From positions 930,001 through 994,000 of the forward strand of contig NZ_JACVEG010000001.1 in NCBI RefSeq assembly GCF_014596725.1: a DNA stretch of 64,000 nucleotides, in the 5' to 3' direction. Below, piece after piece: positions 30,780 to 38,323 of this stretch; position 1 is the first letter of the stretch, and every line of letters starts with the position of its first letter. This DNA comes from Vibrio sp. Y2-5 (GTDB lineage Bacteria; Pseudomonadota; Gammaproteobacteria; Enterobacterales; Vibrionaceae). Position numbers and translations under genes: made by a program. The notes beneath the pieces were generated by a model that made no database searches, was not told the origin of the DNA, and saw only the letters and a program-made list of their open reading frames with translations.

Positions 30780-30901
30780 TAACAAAGCATTTAAGACGGA
30801 TTCCCAACGCTCGGCATTTTTGCTTTGCTTCAGTTTCAGTGTTTACGGCACAATACTTTAAGTGTGGTGGTCTGCGTTGCTCACCCCTTAACAGGGCGTT
30901 A
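30780..30901 (+). repeat. attC 7
   Basis: VCR-like attC ending AGGGCGTTA. The flank GGGCAACTAA pairs with the cassette start TTAGTTTGCCC apart from a one-base indel. Confidence 0.92.
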
Positions 30902-30953
30902 GTTTACCAATTAAGTTCTTCACCCTAAATTCAAGTGAAGGGTGAAAAATCAA

Positions 30954-31250
30954 TCATAAGTGGTTTTGTGGTAGTTGTGACTGACCAAGTACAGCTACAA
31001 CCAAAATGAAGCTGTCTTCTTTTGTAAAGTAAGCTGTGTGCTTACCAACAGGGAAGTAAAACCCTTTGGGGTATAGTTGATCGCAACTTCGACCAACTTC
31101 TGGATTGTCAGCAAGCATTTGAAACCCAGTCAGTAACGTATCTTTATAGTTGCGCCACTGCATCTCTGAAAAGTTATTAACGGTGTAGTTTCTTATTTTT
31201 AGTAAGTGGGCCTGAGCTAATTTGCTAAGTTTGTATTTATTCTTTTGCAT
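30954..31250 (-). CDS. ParE/RelE-family toxin (cassette 8)
   Basis: 98-residue toxin with the ParE pattern: YKLSKLAQAHLLKIRNYTVNNFS, then LADNPEVGRSCDQLYPKGFYFPVGKHTAYF and a final strand ILVVAVLGQSQLPQNHL. Follows its Phd-type antitoxin by 6 bp, both on the minus strand. Gyrase poisoning is the typical action of ParE; inferred here by family. Confidence 0.87.
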   Translation of the reverse strand: MQKNKYKLSKLAQAHLLKIRNYTVNNFSEMQWRNYKDTLLTGFQMLADNPEVGRSCDQLYPKGFYFPVGKHTAYFTKEDSFILVVAVLGQSQLPQNHL

Positions 31251-31256
31251 AGGGGA

Positions 31257-31505
31257 TTACAAGGCGCTCAAGAAGTCTTCACCATCGACCACGTTGCCTT
31301 GCGCTAAGTCTTGTTTGGCTGACTCGAAGCAATGTTTAAGGTAGTCAGCTTTCATTGCCTCCAGATCTTCAAAATCTTTAATAGACATCACTACTACGGC
31401 GTCTTTGTTGTTTTTGCTAATCTTTACTGGTTCACGTTGGGCGCTAAGAAGTAGCTCACCAAAATTACGTTTCGCATCATTTGCGGTTAATGTGTGCATG
31501 GCCAA
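31257..31505 (-). CDS. Phd/YefM-family antitoxin (cassette 8)
   Basis: 82-residue antitoxin: ANDAKRNFGELLLSAQREPVKISKNNKDAVVVMS is the Phd/YefM DNA-binding fold, and the acidic C-terminus would neutralise the toxin. It has its own strong promoter upstream on the minus strand, flanked by TCGCAT/ATGCGA inverted repeats likely used for autoregulation. Confidence 0.9.
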   Translation of the reverse strand: MAMHTLTANDAKRNFGELLLSAQREPVKISKNNKDAVVVMSIKDFEDLEAMKADYLKHCFESAKQDLAQGNVVDGEDFLSAL

Positions 31506-31529
31506 TCTCCAAACCTGGAATTACAATAG

Positions 31530-31557
31530 ATTATAGCTGGTCGCATGAAATGGTCAA
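31530..31557 (-). promoter_or_regulatory. Sigma-70 promoter of the Phd-ParE cassette
   Basis: On the minus strand TTGACC, 16-bp spacer, perfect TATAAT, about 25 bp before the antitoxin start. TCGCAT and ATGCGA inverted repeats lie within and upstream of it. Confidence 0.8.
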
Positions 31558-31593
31558 TTTAATTAAATCGTGCGATTTATGCGAAAAGTAAAC

Positions 31594-31713
31594 TAACAAA
31601 CTCTTCAAGAGGGATTCGCAACGCTCGGCGGTTTTAGTTTGATTTGGCTATTGCGTTTACGGTGTAATAATTGATTATCGTGGTAGTGTTGCTCACCACT
31701 TAAGCGGGCGTTA
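31594..31713 (+). repeat. attC 8
   Basis: VCR-like attC of the variant with GTGTAATAATTGATTATCGTGG in its centre (first 20 given: GTGTAATAATTGATTATCGT). The flank GTAAACTAA pairs with the cassette start TTAGTTTAC. Confidence 0.92.
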
Positions 31714-31745
31714 TGCTTCAATGAAGAGACAGTCAGGAGGTTATT

Positions 31746-31988
31746 ATGGATTTGACCCAAATTACCGAGTTTATCGGGTGGTGTGCTGTTATTAATGTTT
31801 CTGTTTTAATCATCACTAGCATTTTGTTGATGCTGCTAAAAGATCGAGTCGCTTCTTATCACAGTAAGTTATTCAATATTCCAGCGGATAGTTTAAATAC
31901 TCTATATTTGAGTTACTTGAGTTACTTTAAAATCGTTACGCTCACATTCTTTATTGCGCCATATTTAGCTTTAAAAATCATAGTGTAA
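31746..31988 (+). CDS. Small membrane protein, DUF6868-like (cassette 9)
   Basis: 80 residues with two hydrophobic helices (about 8-32 and 58-80) around a KDRVASYHSKLFNIPADSLN loop. The pattern FxGWCxVIN...HxKLF.I...LxYxSYLxxxKI matches the DUF6868 family as I know it. Function unknown. ATG lies behind a perfect AGGAGG. Confidence 0.75.
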   Translation: MDLTQITEFIGWCAVINVSVLIITSILLMLLKDRVASYHSKLFNIPADSLNTLYLSYLSYFKIVTLTFFIAPYLALKIIV

Positions 31989-32007
31989 GTAGTGTGAGCC
32001 AGAAGCA

Positions 32008-32130
32008 TAACAAACGCTTTAAGATGGATTCGCAACGCTTGGCATTTTTGCTTCTACTTCAATTTTAGTGGTTACGGTACAATGCCTTAGGTTTGGGTGG
32101 TAGCGTTGCTCACCCCTTAATTGGGCGTTA
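32008..32130 (+). repeat. attC 9
   Basis: VCR-like attC. The flank GAAGCATAA pairs with the cassette start TTATGCTTC. Confidence 0.92.
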
Positions 32131-32167
32131 TAACGCAGTAGAGTTCATCACACATATTAAGGATTGT

Positions 32168-32590
32168 ATGGAAGAATATTGGAATCCAATGGTGCCAGAA
32201 TTATCGGTATCAGACTTCTCAAAATCACGGAATTTTTACTGTGAAATCTTAGGATTTAAGGTTAGAAGTCAAAGAACAAAACCAGATTTTGCTTACATCG
32301 AATTTGAACAAGTACAAATCATGTTGGAGCAAATTCATGATAACGGTTGGGTGACAGGAAGCTTAGAAGCGCCGTTCGGGCGTGGTGTAAATTTTCAAAT
32401 TGAACTATCGAATATCGAGCCTGTTTATGAACGTCTGAAGTTAGCTGGGATATCATTGTTCAAAGAACTAAAAGATACATGGTATGACGTTGGCCATAGC
32501 CTTTCTGGGCAGCGCGAGTTTTTAGTGCAAGACCCAGATGGTTACCTTTTGAGGTTTTCGCAATATCTTGGTGAAAAGTCTAAGTCATAA
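32168..32590 (+). CDS. VOC/bleomycin-resistance-like protein (cassette 10)
   Basis: 140 residues, vicinal oxygen chelate fold: MVPELSVSDFSKSRNFYCEILGF opens the first beta-alpha-beta unit and REFLVQDPDGYLLRFSQ closes the second, as in bleomycin-binding proteins and glyoxalase relatives. Bleomycin-type drug binding is a family possibility, not shown. Start at ATG 32168; the same frame extends back through the attC but that part is not real coding sequence. Confidence 0.83.
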   Translation: MEEYWNPMVPELSVSDFSKSRNFYCEILGFKVRSQRTKPDFAYIEFEQVQIMLEQIHDNGWVTGSLEAPFGRGVNFQIELSNIEPVYERLKLAGISLFKELKDTWYDVGHSLSGQREFLVQDPDGYLLRFSQYLGEKSKS

Positions 32591-32601
32591 AAACAGCGTT
32601 A

Positions 32602-32721
32602 TAACAAACGCTTTAAGACGGATTCGCAACGCTTGGCGGTTTCGGTTTGATTTGGCTTTTACGTTTACGGTGTAATAATTGATTATCGTGGTAGCGTTTC
32701 TCACCACTTAATGTGGCGTTA
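32602..32721 (+). repeat. attC 10
   Basis: VCR-like attC, same central variant as attC 8. The flank GCGTTATAA pairs with the cassette start TTATAACGC. Confidence 0.92.
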
Positions 32722-33075
32722 ACTGGAAATGTTAAGAGCAGCTTTGTCCAAGTTTTGTGGTTCGAGCTTTGTACCAGAAAGTTCAGTTATTTCGACTATC
32801 TCGCCAGTGGCACTTTCAATTAAATGATTGAATCTGCCCAAGCCGCTTACTTTTAATGATGTGTTTGTCGAATTCTTTGGTGTGGATTCTTTGAAGTTGT
32901 AACTGGTTCGTGACTAATATAGCTCTTCGCTTGTTATGGTTGGCTTCATAGTAATTCTTGGAGCCAGTTATGTTTCGTGGGCTAGGTTTCTGTTTTTTAG
33001 CTGCCCCTTTTACATTGTGTTCGTATAGTCATAATGTATTTCAAATTATGCATTTGGGTGCAAATATCAAACTTC
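32719..33075 (-). pseudogene. ORF-less cassette 11, second copy of cassette 3
   Basis: Closely similar to cassette 3 over its length. On the minus strand a 64-codon frame without ATG is open from 32913 to 32719 and reads like real protein (SYNFKESTPKNSTNTSLKVS, then GLGRFNHLIESATGEIVEIT), its TAA stop formed by the cassette junction itself. An in-frame TAG precedes it. The upstream part continues in another frame (KKQKPSPRNITGSKNYYEAN). This copy and cassette 3 carry different frame breaks. Confidence 0.5.
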
Positions 33076-33087
33076 AACGCAACCAGC

Positions 33088-33204
33088 TAACAAGGCGCTT
33101 AAGCCGGACTGCAAACCTGTGCCAGTTTTGGTTTTAATTGGGTTTTGTGTTTTCGGTGGTTATTTTGAGTTTGTGGGTGTTTGCAGCTACTTAGCTTAGC
33201 GATA
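33088..33204 (+). repeat. attC 11, altered core
   Basis: Class of attC 3. It ends GCGATA instead of GCGTTA. The next cassette's attC flank (GCACTAA) predicts TTAGTGC at this junction, so the first T of GTTA has mutated to A. Confidence 0.88.
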
Positions 33205-33232
33205 GTGCTAAGGCGAGTGTAGTAGGAAAATT

Positions 33233-33877
33233 ATGAGTAAATTAAGAAAATTATGTAAAGAGTTAGAAAATCGGTTTTCGACCAAGTTCTTTGTATATTT
33301 GCCAAAAGAGTACAATGAAAGGGATGATAAATGGCCGCTTATAGTTTCACTACATGGAAGTGGGGAACGGGGCTCCGATCTAGAACTGTTGAAGAAAGAA
33401 GGGATACCAAAGCTGATTGAGGAGGGTGCCGACTTTCCTTTCGTGATGGTCTTTCCTCAATGTGAGGCTTTCTCGGCTTGGGATCCTGATAGAATTAAGT
33501 TACTCGTTGAAGAACTTGTTAACTCCTACCATATTGATCAATCTAGGTTATACCTTACCGGCTATAGTCTGGGAGGATACGGAACTTGGGCTACCGCCAT
33601 TAAGTACCCTGAACTGTTTGCTGCAATAGCCCCAATTTGCGGATTTGCTCTGTTGAATGATGTTGCTAGACTCTCCAGTATTCCGGTCTGGACTTTTAAT
33701 GGCGAAAATGACGAGGTTATGCCGTATAAGGTAACGGAAGAGATAGCTAACATTATCAACAAGAGCGGTGGTGATGCCAAGTTTACTCTATATGTAGATA
33801 CTGGCCATAATTGCTGGGATGAAACGTATAGAAATGAAGAGCTTTATACGTGGTTTATGTCGCACAAAGGGCACTAA
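33233..33877 (+). CDS. Esterase/PHB-depolymerase-like hydrolase (cassette 12)
   Basis: 214-residue alpha/beta hydrolase of the esterase D/LpqC-like group: oxyanion segment SLHGSGERGSDL (about 39-50), nucleophile elbow LTGYSLGGYGTW (Ser112), likely acid Asp160 (FNGENDEVMP) and His192 (DTGHNCWDE). No signal peptide. Substrate unknown; relatives hydrolyse carboxylic esters or short peptides. Flanked on the right by an attC of a different type from its neighbours. Confidence 0.83.
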   Translation: MSKLRKLCKELENRFSTKFFVYLPKEYNERDDKWPLIVSLHGSGERGSDLELLKKEGIPKLIEEGADFPFVMVFPQCEAFSAWDPDRIKLLVEELVNSYHIDQSRLYLTGYSLGGYGTWATAIKYPELFAAIAPICGFALLNDVARLSSIPVWTFNGENDEVMPYKVTEEIANIINKSGGDAKFTLYVDTGHNCWDETYRNEELYTWFMSHKGH

Positions 33878-33992
33878 CAAACTGCTTAAAGGGACAAAAA
33901 AAACAGGCCACTTTTTGCTCGGTTTGGTTTTGGGATTACGGCTGGTCCGGTTGGGTGCAATAGTATGTTTTTTGCCCATTAGCAGGGCGTTA
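33875..33992 (+). repeat. attC 12 (divergent type)
   Basis: Boundaries fit (TAACAAACTGC...GCAGGGCGTTA, flank GCACTAA pairing with the cassette start) but the arms differ from all other sites: GGGACAAAAAAAACAGGCC on the left, ATGTTTTTTGCCCATTAGCA on the right. A fossil relative lies at about 43150-43199. Confidence 0.88.
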
Positions 33993-34011
33993 TGTAGCAA
34001 GGAGGTTCGGT

Positions 34012-34419
34012 GTGCTTAAGTTTTTGAATAAAAAGTCTTATGTTCAGTCAGTCGCTCAAGATGTTGCTCCTAAACTGTGTGCTAAATTTGGGAAAAAGCA
34101 CGTCTATTCGTTTCAGGAAATTAGTTGGGTATTGAGCGAGAATAAGCGCAGTGATGACCAGTTCTATAAGTCAATTTCTTATGGCATGTTGCTGCCTTAC
34201 AGCAAAGAGTTGGCTATCGAGTTACACGAAGACTTAGGTGACTTATTAGAGTTTCAAAAGTCTGTCGGAAAGATCTTATTTAACGTGTTGGAAGTTCCTT
34301 CTTTTGAAAGCTACTTGTTATATGCAGACGTAAATGTTGCACCGAAGGGTAAAGTTACGAACACGAGTTTAGACAGCTCTGGTGGAATAGACTTTCTTGA
34401 TTTGGGTAGTAGTGACTAG
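34012..34419 (+). CDS. Hypothetical protein (cassette 13)
   Basis: 135 residues from GTG 34012 behind a perfect AGGAGG. Soluble, mostly helical, with an N-terminal FLNKKSYVQSVAQDVAPKLC and a Leu/Glu-rich middle. The last 25 residues are a flexible Ser/Asp-rich tail. It resembles short integron and plasmid proteins of unknown function; no catalytic motif seen. Confidence 0.7.
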   Translation: MLKFLNKKSYVQSVAQDVAPKLCAKFGKKHVYSFQEISWVLSENKRSDDQFYKSISYGMLLPYSKELAIELHEDLGDLLEFQKSVGKILFNVLEVPSFESYLLYADVNVAPKGKVTNTSLDSSGGIDFLDLGSSD

Positions 34420-34424
34420 CTACA

Positions 34425-34543
34425 TAACAAACGCTTTAAGACGGTTTCGCAACGCTCGGCGGTTTTTGTTTGATGTGGCTTTGTGTTTACAGCGTACTAA
34501 TTAAGTGTTGTGGTAGAGTTGCTCACCCCTTAACAGGGCGTTA
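34425..34543 (+). repeat. attC 13
   Basis: VCR-like attC. The flank GCTACATAA pairs with the cassette start TTATGTAGC. Confidence 0.92.
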
Positions 34544-34557
34544 TGTGACTACGAGAT

Positions 34558-35325
34558 ATGGAAAATAAAAAGAATAAAAAGTTGTTAGTTGTTGGTTCGC
34601 TATTTATTGTGGTCGTTTTATTTTTTGTCGGTAAACGAGGTGGTAAGGAATTGTCACTTCCTGTTTGTGAACCAATTTCTAAAGTTTATACCCCCGTACA
34701 TTTTTTTGTTGATGATTCAATTAGTTCGCTGAGAATTGAAGAGTTTATTGACTATTCAAATCTTGTTCTAGAAAACTCGTGCATCCCAATAAGACGTACA
34801 CTTACTGGCATCACTAAACTTGATCTTACAGGTTTCAAAAGCGAAGACAGCGGTAAGTTACACCAACAGTTAGTTCTCAAGGTTGGTAATGCGACTCTTG
34901 AGCCATTGCAAAAGACTGGAAGCTATTATGTGCTAGTTCTTCCTAAAGAATTTCCTTTTTCTCAAAATAGTGCAGGAGTTGCTCATGTAAATTTTAGTCG
35001 TAGCTTTTTGGTTTTATCGTCTGATGCAGAACCCCATGTTTTAGAACATGAGTTAGGGCATCTAGCGTGGGCATGGCACGACAATACGCCGATACACTGG
35101 TTAAAAGGGCAGCTTTTAACAGAACATCACAAGCAAATAAAGCCATATGCATTTGGAGCACAGTGCGACGAAGCTGGAACGGTCATGACAAATGCAGAGA
35201 AATCATTGCCAGTCTACTCATCACCGAATGTTAAGTATTATGGTAAATCTTGTGGGAATGCTGAAACGGCAGATAATGCACGTCATATGCGCGAGTTCGC
35301 TCAATCGCTGATGTCTGTGCCGTAA
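34558..35325 (+). CDS. Membrane-anchored metzincin-like protease (cassette 14)
   Basis: 255 residues: positively charged N-terminus, one transmembrane helix (about 9-24), then an extracytoplasmic domain. HELGHLAWAWHD (164-175) is an HExxHxxxxxHD zinc site of metzincins with Trp at the usual Gly position. A Met-turn-like GTVM (207-210) and the tail VYSSPNVKYYGKSCGNAETA followed by DNAR match the region after the Met-turn in reprolysin-like bacterial proteases. An anchored, periplasm-facing metalloprotease is inferred. Substrate unknown. An unusual cargo for an integron cassette. Confidence 0.75.
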   Translation: MENKKNKKLLVVGSLFIVVVLFFVGKRGGKELSLPVCEPISKVYTPVHFFVDDSISSLRIEEFIDYSNLVLENSCIPIRRTLTGITKLDLTGFKSEDSGKLHQQLVLKVGNATLEPLQKTGSYYVLVLPKEFPFSQNSAGVAHVNFSRSFLVLSSDAEPHVLEHELGHLAWAWHDNTPIHWLKGQLLTEHHKQIKPYAFGAQCDEAGTVMTNAEKSLPVYSSPNVKYYGKSCGNAETADNARHMREFAQSLMSVP

Positions 35326-35327
35326 CA

Positions 35328-35438
35328 TAACAAGACGCTCTGCAAACGCTTGGCAGTTTTTGTTTAATTTTGCTTTTGCGTTTACGGTGTAATAATTAAG
35401 TATCGTGATAGCGTTGCTCATCCCTTAACAGAGCTTTA
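35328..35438 (+). repeat. attC 14, internally deleted
   Basis: The left arm lacks about ten bases (TAACAAGACGCTC joined straight to TGCAAACGCTTGG), and the right core reads CTTTA instead of CGTTA. The flank GTAACATAA pairs with the cassette start TTATGTGAC with one mismatch. Probably a poor recombination site. Confidence 0.82.
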
Positions 35439-35454
35439 TACGGAGAAATTGAGA

Positions 35455-36324
35455 TTGAAGAATGTGGAAGCTTTTTTGGTTAATTCCTTTACTGCGAATG
35501 GAACTGGTGGAAATCCTGCGGGTGTAGTGCTCCACGCCGAACATTTGTCGAACGAAGAAAAATTACAAATAGCACAAGTTGTTGGTTATTCGGAAACTGC
35601 GTTTGTTTCTCGCGATGACGAAGCTGACTTTGAGTTGTCCTTTTACACCATAACAGGTGAAGTTGATTTCTGTGGACATGCCACATTGGCTGCATTTTCG
35701 ACAATGTATCAAGACGGAATCATAACCGAAGGTAAATATCTTCAAAGGACTAAAGCAGGTTTGCTTGTGGTAACTATAGAGGCTAATGGACATATCGTTA
35801 TGGAGCAGAAGTTACCAGAATTTCTTGGAGAGTTTAGTTATGAGGTTATATCGGAGTTAATTGGACTAGACTTGACAATACTTGAGTCAACTCAGTTACC
35901 GGTTGAGGTTATTTCAACAGGCTTACCTGATATTATTGTCCCAGTGCCTTTTGGGTATCTTGATAAAATTCAAGTGAATGAAAATTTAACCAGTGAGTTC
36001 TGTGAAAGGCATGATGTAATTAGTATCCATGCTTTTGAGTTGTGTGAGAAAACAAGTAAAGTGACAGCAAGTTGTCGTAATTTCGCTCCATTGTTTGGCA
36101 TTCCAGAGGAGTCTGCGACAGGGAGTGCGAGCGGAGCATTAGCATGTTACTTGGCTAAACATCTTCCTAATACACATTCGAATAGCTTTACTTTTGAGCA
36201 AGGTCGGGCGATGGAGTGTGTTTCAAGAATTACAGCGTCTGTGGAGTCGAGCGATCAGGGAATTATGAAGGTTAGGGTTGGTGGTTTTGCTCATAAAGTT
36301 GGCAGGAAGAAAATCACCGTATAA
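35455..36324 (+). CDS. PhzF-family protein (cassette 15)
   Basis: About 289 residues of the PhzF isomerase family (diaminopimelate-epimerase fold). FTANGTGGNPAGVVL near the N-terminus, GYSETAFVS containing the catalytic Glu, VDFCGHATLAAF and the second-domain PEESATGSASGALACYL are all present. Physiological substrate unknown; phenazine synthesis is not implied. No ATG: TTG at 35455 has the best spacing to CGGAGA, with TTG 35449 the alternative. A second PhzF lies at 47328. Confidence 0.85.
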   Translation: MKNVEAFLVNSFTANGTGGNPAGVVLHAEHLSNEEKLQIAQVVGYSETAFVSRDDEADFELSFYTITGEVDFCGHATLAAFSTMYQDGIITEGKYLQRTKAGLLVVTIEANGHIVMEQKLPEFLGEFSYEVISELIGLDLTILESTQLPVEVISTGLPDIIVPVPFGYLDKIQVNENLTSEFCERHDVISIHAFELCEKTSKVTASCRNFAPLFGIPEESATGSASGALACYLAKHLPNTHSNSFTFEQGRAMECVSRITASVESSDQGIMKVRVGGFAHKVGRKKITV

Positions 36325-36438
36325 CAGAGCATTAAGAGTGATTCGCAACGTGTTGCAGTTTAGTTTTACGGTGAATATTGTTTATGGCGCAATGCGGTAG
36401 CTTTTGTATGGCGTTGCTCACACCATGACAGGGCGTTA
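36322..36438 (+). repeat. attC 15
   Basis: Divergent VCR-like attC (CGCAACGTGTTGC left, GGCGTTGCTCACACC right). The flank CCGTATAA pairs with the cassette start TTATACGG, so the junction left by attC 14 is the true one. Confidence 0.88.
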
Positions 36439-36474
36439 TAAGTAATTGTCAGTCTCGGATCTAGGAACGAAAAG

Positions 36475-37035
36475 ATGAAGTGTTCAGTATTTATAGCAAC
36501 CAGTACAGACGGTTATATCGCAGATGAAAATGGCGGTTTGGATTGGCTTCAAGTATCAGGTAACCAGGAAGCTGATATGAGTAAAAACCCGGATATGGGC
36601 TTTGCTGGTTATATAAGCTCCGTTGATTGTATGGTCATGGGGCGTAAATGTATGGAAACTATCTCTAGATTTAATCTTACCTCTGAGCAGTGGCCTTATG
36701 GTGATATAAAAATTTATGTCTTGAGCAATACACTTAAGACAGCGCCTGAAAACCTTTCAGATAAAGTTGAGATGTACTCTGGATGCCTATCAGATTTAGT
36801 GCGTAAACTTGATCAAGACGGTTATAAGCACGCTTATATTGATGGTGGCGCTACAATTACTTCATTTTTAAATCAACAACTGATCAATGAAATCACAATA
36901 ACAAGGGTTCCTGTGATTCTAGGTGGAGGTATTCCACTTTTTGGTAAATTGGAAAAACCTGTTCAGCTCCGAAAAGCTTCAGCAACAGTGTTTCCTAATG
37001 ATTACATTCAAACCAAGTATTCAGTAAATTACTAA
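36475..37035 (+). CDS. RibD C-terminal/dihydrofolate-reductase-like protein (cassette 16)
   Basis: 186 residues of the YyaP/YwjB-type dihydrofolate-reductase superfamily. VFIATSTDGYIADENGGLDWL is the substrate/nucleotide N-terminal motif, VMGRKCMETI the NADPH-binding segment, AYIDGGATITSFL the conserved Gly-Gly loop, and TRVPVILGGGIPLFG the C-terminal signature. Reductase substrate unknown. A trimethoprim-related role cannot be inferred, since this family is distinct from DfrA/DfrB. Confidence 0.85.
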   Translation: MKCSVFIATSTDGYIADENGGLDWLQVSGNQEADMSKNPDMGFAGYISSVDCMVMGRKCMETISRFNLTSEQWPYGDIKIYVLSNTLKTAPENLSDKVEMYSGCLSDLVRKLDQDGYKHAYIDGGATITSFLNQQLINEITITRVPVILGGGIPLFGKLEKPVQLRKASATVFPNDYIQTKYSVNY

Positions 37036-37150
37036 TAACAAACGCTTTAAGAGGGATTCGCAACGCTTGGCGGTTTTGATTTGGCTTAAGTGTTCTCGGC
37101 ACAATGGATTAGGCTAGATGGTGGTGTTGTCACCCCTTAATGCGGCGGGA
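37036..37150 (+). repeat. attC 16, altered core that forms a ribosome site
   Basis: VCR-like attC. The right core reads GCGGGAGG where GTTAGG is expected from the next cassette's attC flank (AGCCTAA). The change TT to GG abolishes the conserved GTTA and creates GGGAGG. Confidence 0.85.
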
Positions 37151-37158
37151 GGCTATCG

Positions 37159-37758
37159 GTGAAACCAATAGATATTGGAAAGGCGTATGATCAAATTACT
37201 CACCTTTGGGAGAGCAAAGATTTCAATATGAGTAATGGTATTGAAGCACATCAGAAAGCTATTACTTTTGCTAAAGGTCGTGGTAATGCTTTGGATATTG
37301 GGTGTGGTTGTACTGGACGTTTTATTGAATTGCTGGAAAACGAGGGGTTCATTCCTTCAGGTTTAGATGTTTCAACAAAAATGTTACAGCTTGCTCGTAA
37401 CAAATACCCTAGTGTTGACTTTGTTGAAGCAGATATTTGTAGTTATGAGTTAACTTCAAAATATGACTTTATTACAGCATGGGATAGCATTTGGCATATC
37501 CCTCTTTCAGAGCAGCGAAATGTCCTTTCGAAAATCGTAAATGCTCTAAATGTAGGCGGCGTCCTTATTTTTTCATTTGGTGGTACTGCTGAGGCTGGCT
37601 CCCATACTGATGACTTTATGGGGCCTGAAGTCTATTACTCATCGCTAGGCATAAATGGCTTCTTAGAATTGTTCATAGAGCTAGGTTGTATCATTAGACA
37701 TTTAGAGTTCGATCATTATCCAGAGTTACATACGTACTTAATAATAGAAAAAGCCTAA
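37159..37758 (+). CDS. SAM-dependent methyltransferase (cassette 17)
   Basis: 199-residue class I methyltransferase: ALDIGCGCTGRFIELL (motif I, about 39-54), GLDVSTKMLQLARNKYP (motif II), VDFVEADIC and YDFITAWDSIWHIP. Substrate unknown. GTG start at 37159; its ribosome site GGGAGG is formed by the mutated attC 16 core just upstream. Stop codon overlaps attC 17. Confidence 0.85.
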   Translation: MKPIDIGKAYDQITHLWESKDFNMSNGIEAHQKAITFAKGRGNALDIGCGCTGRFIELLENEGFIPSGLDVSTKMLQLARNKYPSVDFVEADICSYELTSKYDFITAWDSIWHIPLSEQRNVLSKIVNALNVGGVLIFSFGGTAEAGSHTDDFMGPEVYYSSLGINGFLELFIELGCIIRHLEFDHYPELHTYLIIEKA

Positions 37759-37871
37759 CAAAGCGTTAAAGGCAGATTCGCAGCGCGAGGCATTTTTAGT
37801 ATAAATTGGATTTGGTGTCTACGACACAATGGTTTAGGTAGGGTGGTGTCGCTCACCACTGTGTTTCAGTA
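37756..37871 (+). repeat. attC 17, right end decayed
   Basis: The left arm (TAACAAAGCGTT, CGCAGCGCGAGGC) and GTGGTGTCGCTCACCACT are recognisable, but no GTTA core follows; the sequence runs into TGTTTCAGT. The expected start of cassette 18 (TTATGTACC, from the attC 18 flank) is not found there. Confidence 0.7.
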
Positions 37872-37890
37872 AAAAATACAAGGACTATGT

Positions 37891-38175
37891 ATGTTTATCA
37901 TTTCTTTGACTTATCAGGTGTCTCTAGACAAAGTGGATACTTTTCTTTCTGAACATGTGAATTATCTCAATGAGCAATATGCCAAAGGCTACTTCATTTT
38001 ATCTGGGCGCAAAGAACCAAGAACTGGCGGTGTCATTATTTCCACTATTTGCGACCGAAACAAACTGAATGAAGTGTTAGCTCAAGACCCTTTTCACAGA
38101 GAAGGTTTGGCTTGCTATGAAGTAACAGAGATAGTGCCAACAAAAGCGTCAGAAAGGCTAGAATTCCTCGTTTAG
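37891..38175 (+). CDS. YciI-like protein (cassette 18)
   Basis: 94-residue YciI/YCII-fold protein, a ferredoxin-like domain: MFIISLTYQVSLDKVDTFLSEH (His22 of the family site), GYFILSGRKEPRTGGVII and DPFHREGLACYEVTEI. Enzymatic role unclear; relatives are small dehydrochlorinase-like or stress proteins. Confidence 0.82.
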   Translation: MFIISLTYQVSLDKVDTFLSEHVNYLNEQYAKGYFILSGRKEPRTGGVIISTICDRNKLNEVLAQDPFHREGLACYEVTEIVPTKASERLEFLV

Positions 38176-38186
38176 TATCTGGTACA

Positions 38187-38288
38187 TAACAAGGCGTTCA
38201 AGACGGATTTGCAATGTGCGTAGGCCTTGGCTAACAGGAACAGTGATTTTTGAATTCGTGGTGTTTGCGGCCACTTAGCTTATAGTTA
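38187..38288 (+). repeat. attC 18, short
   Basis: Shortened version of the attC 3 class (CAAGACGGATTTGC left, GTGTTTGCGGCCACTTAGC right) ending TATAGTTA. Confidence 0.75.
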
Positions 38289-38323
38289 TATAAAATAACC
38301 TCATCCTTGAGGTTATTTAGTTG

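Noticed and set aside
30740..30928. A 62-codon + strand frame covering attC 7
   Set aside because: It is attC sequence read in frame (RRIPNARHFCF...RCSPLN). Such attC-derived peptides recur at nearly every VCR-like site and are sometimes annotated as DUF3265; no independent coding evidence here.
32093..32167. Extended start of the VOC protein at 32093
   Set aside because: The extra 25 residues come from attC 9; ATG 32168 begins the conserved domain.
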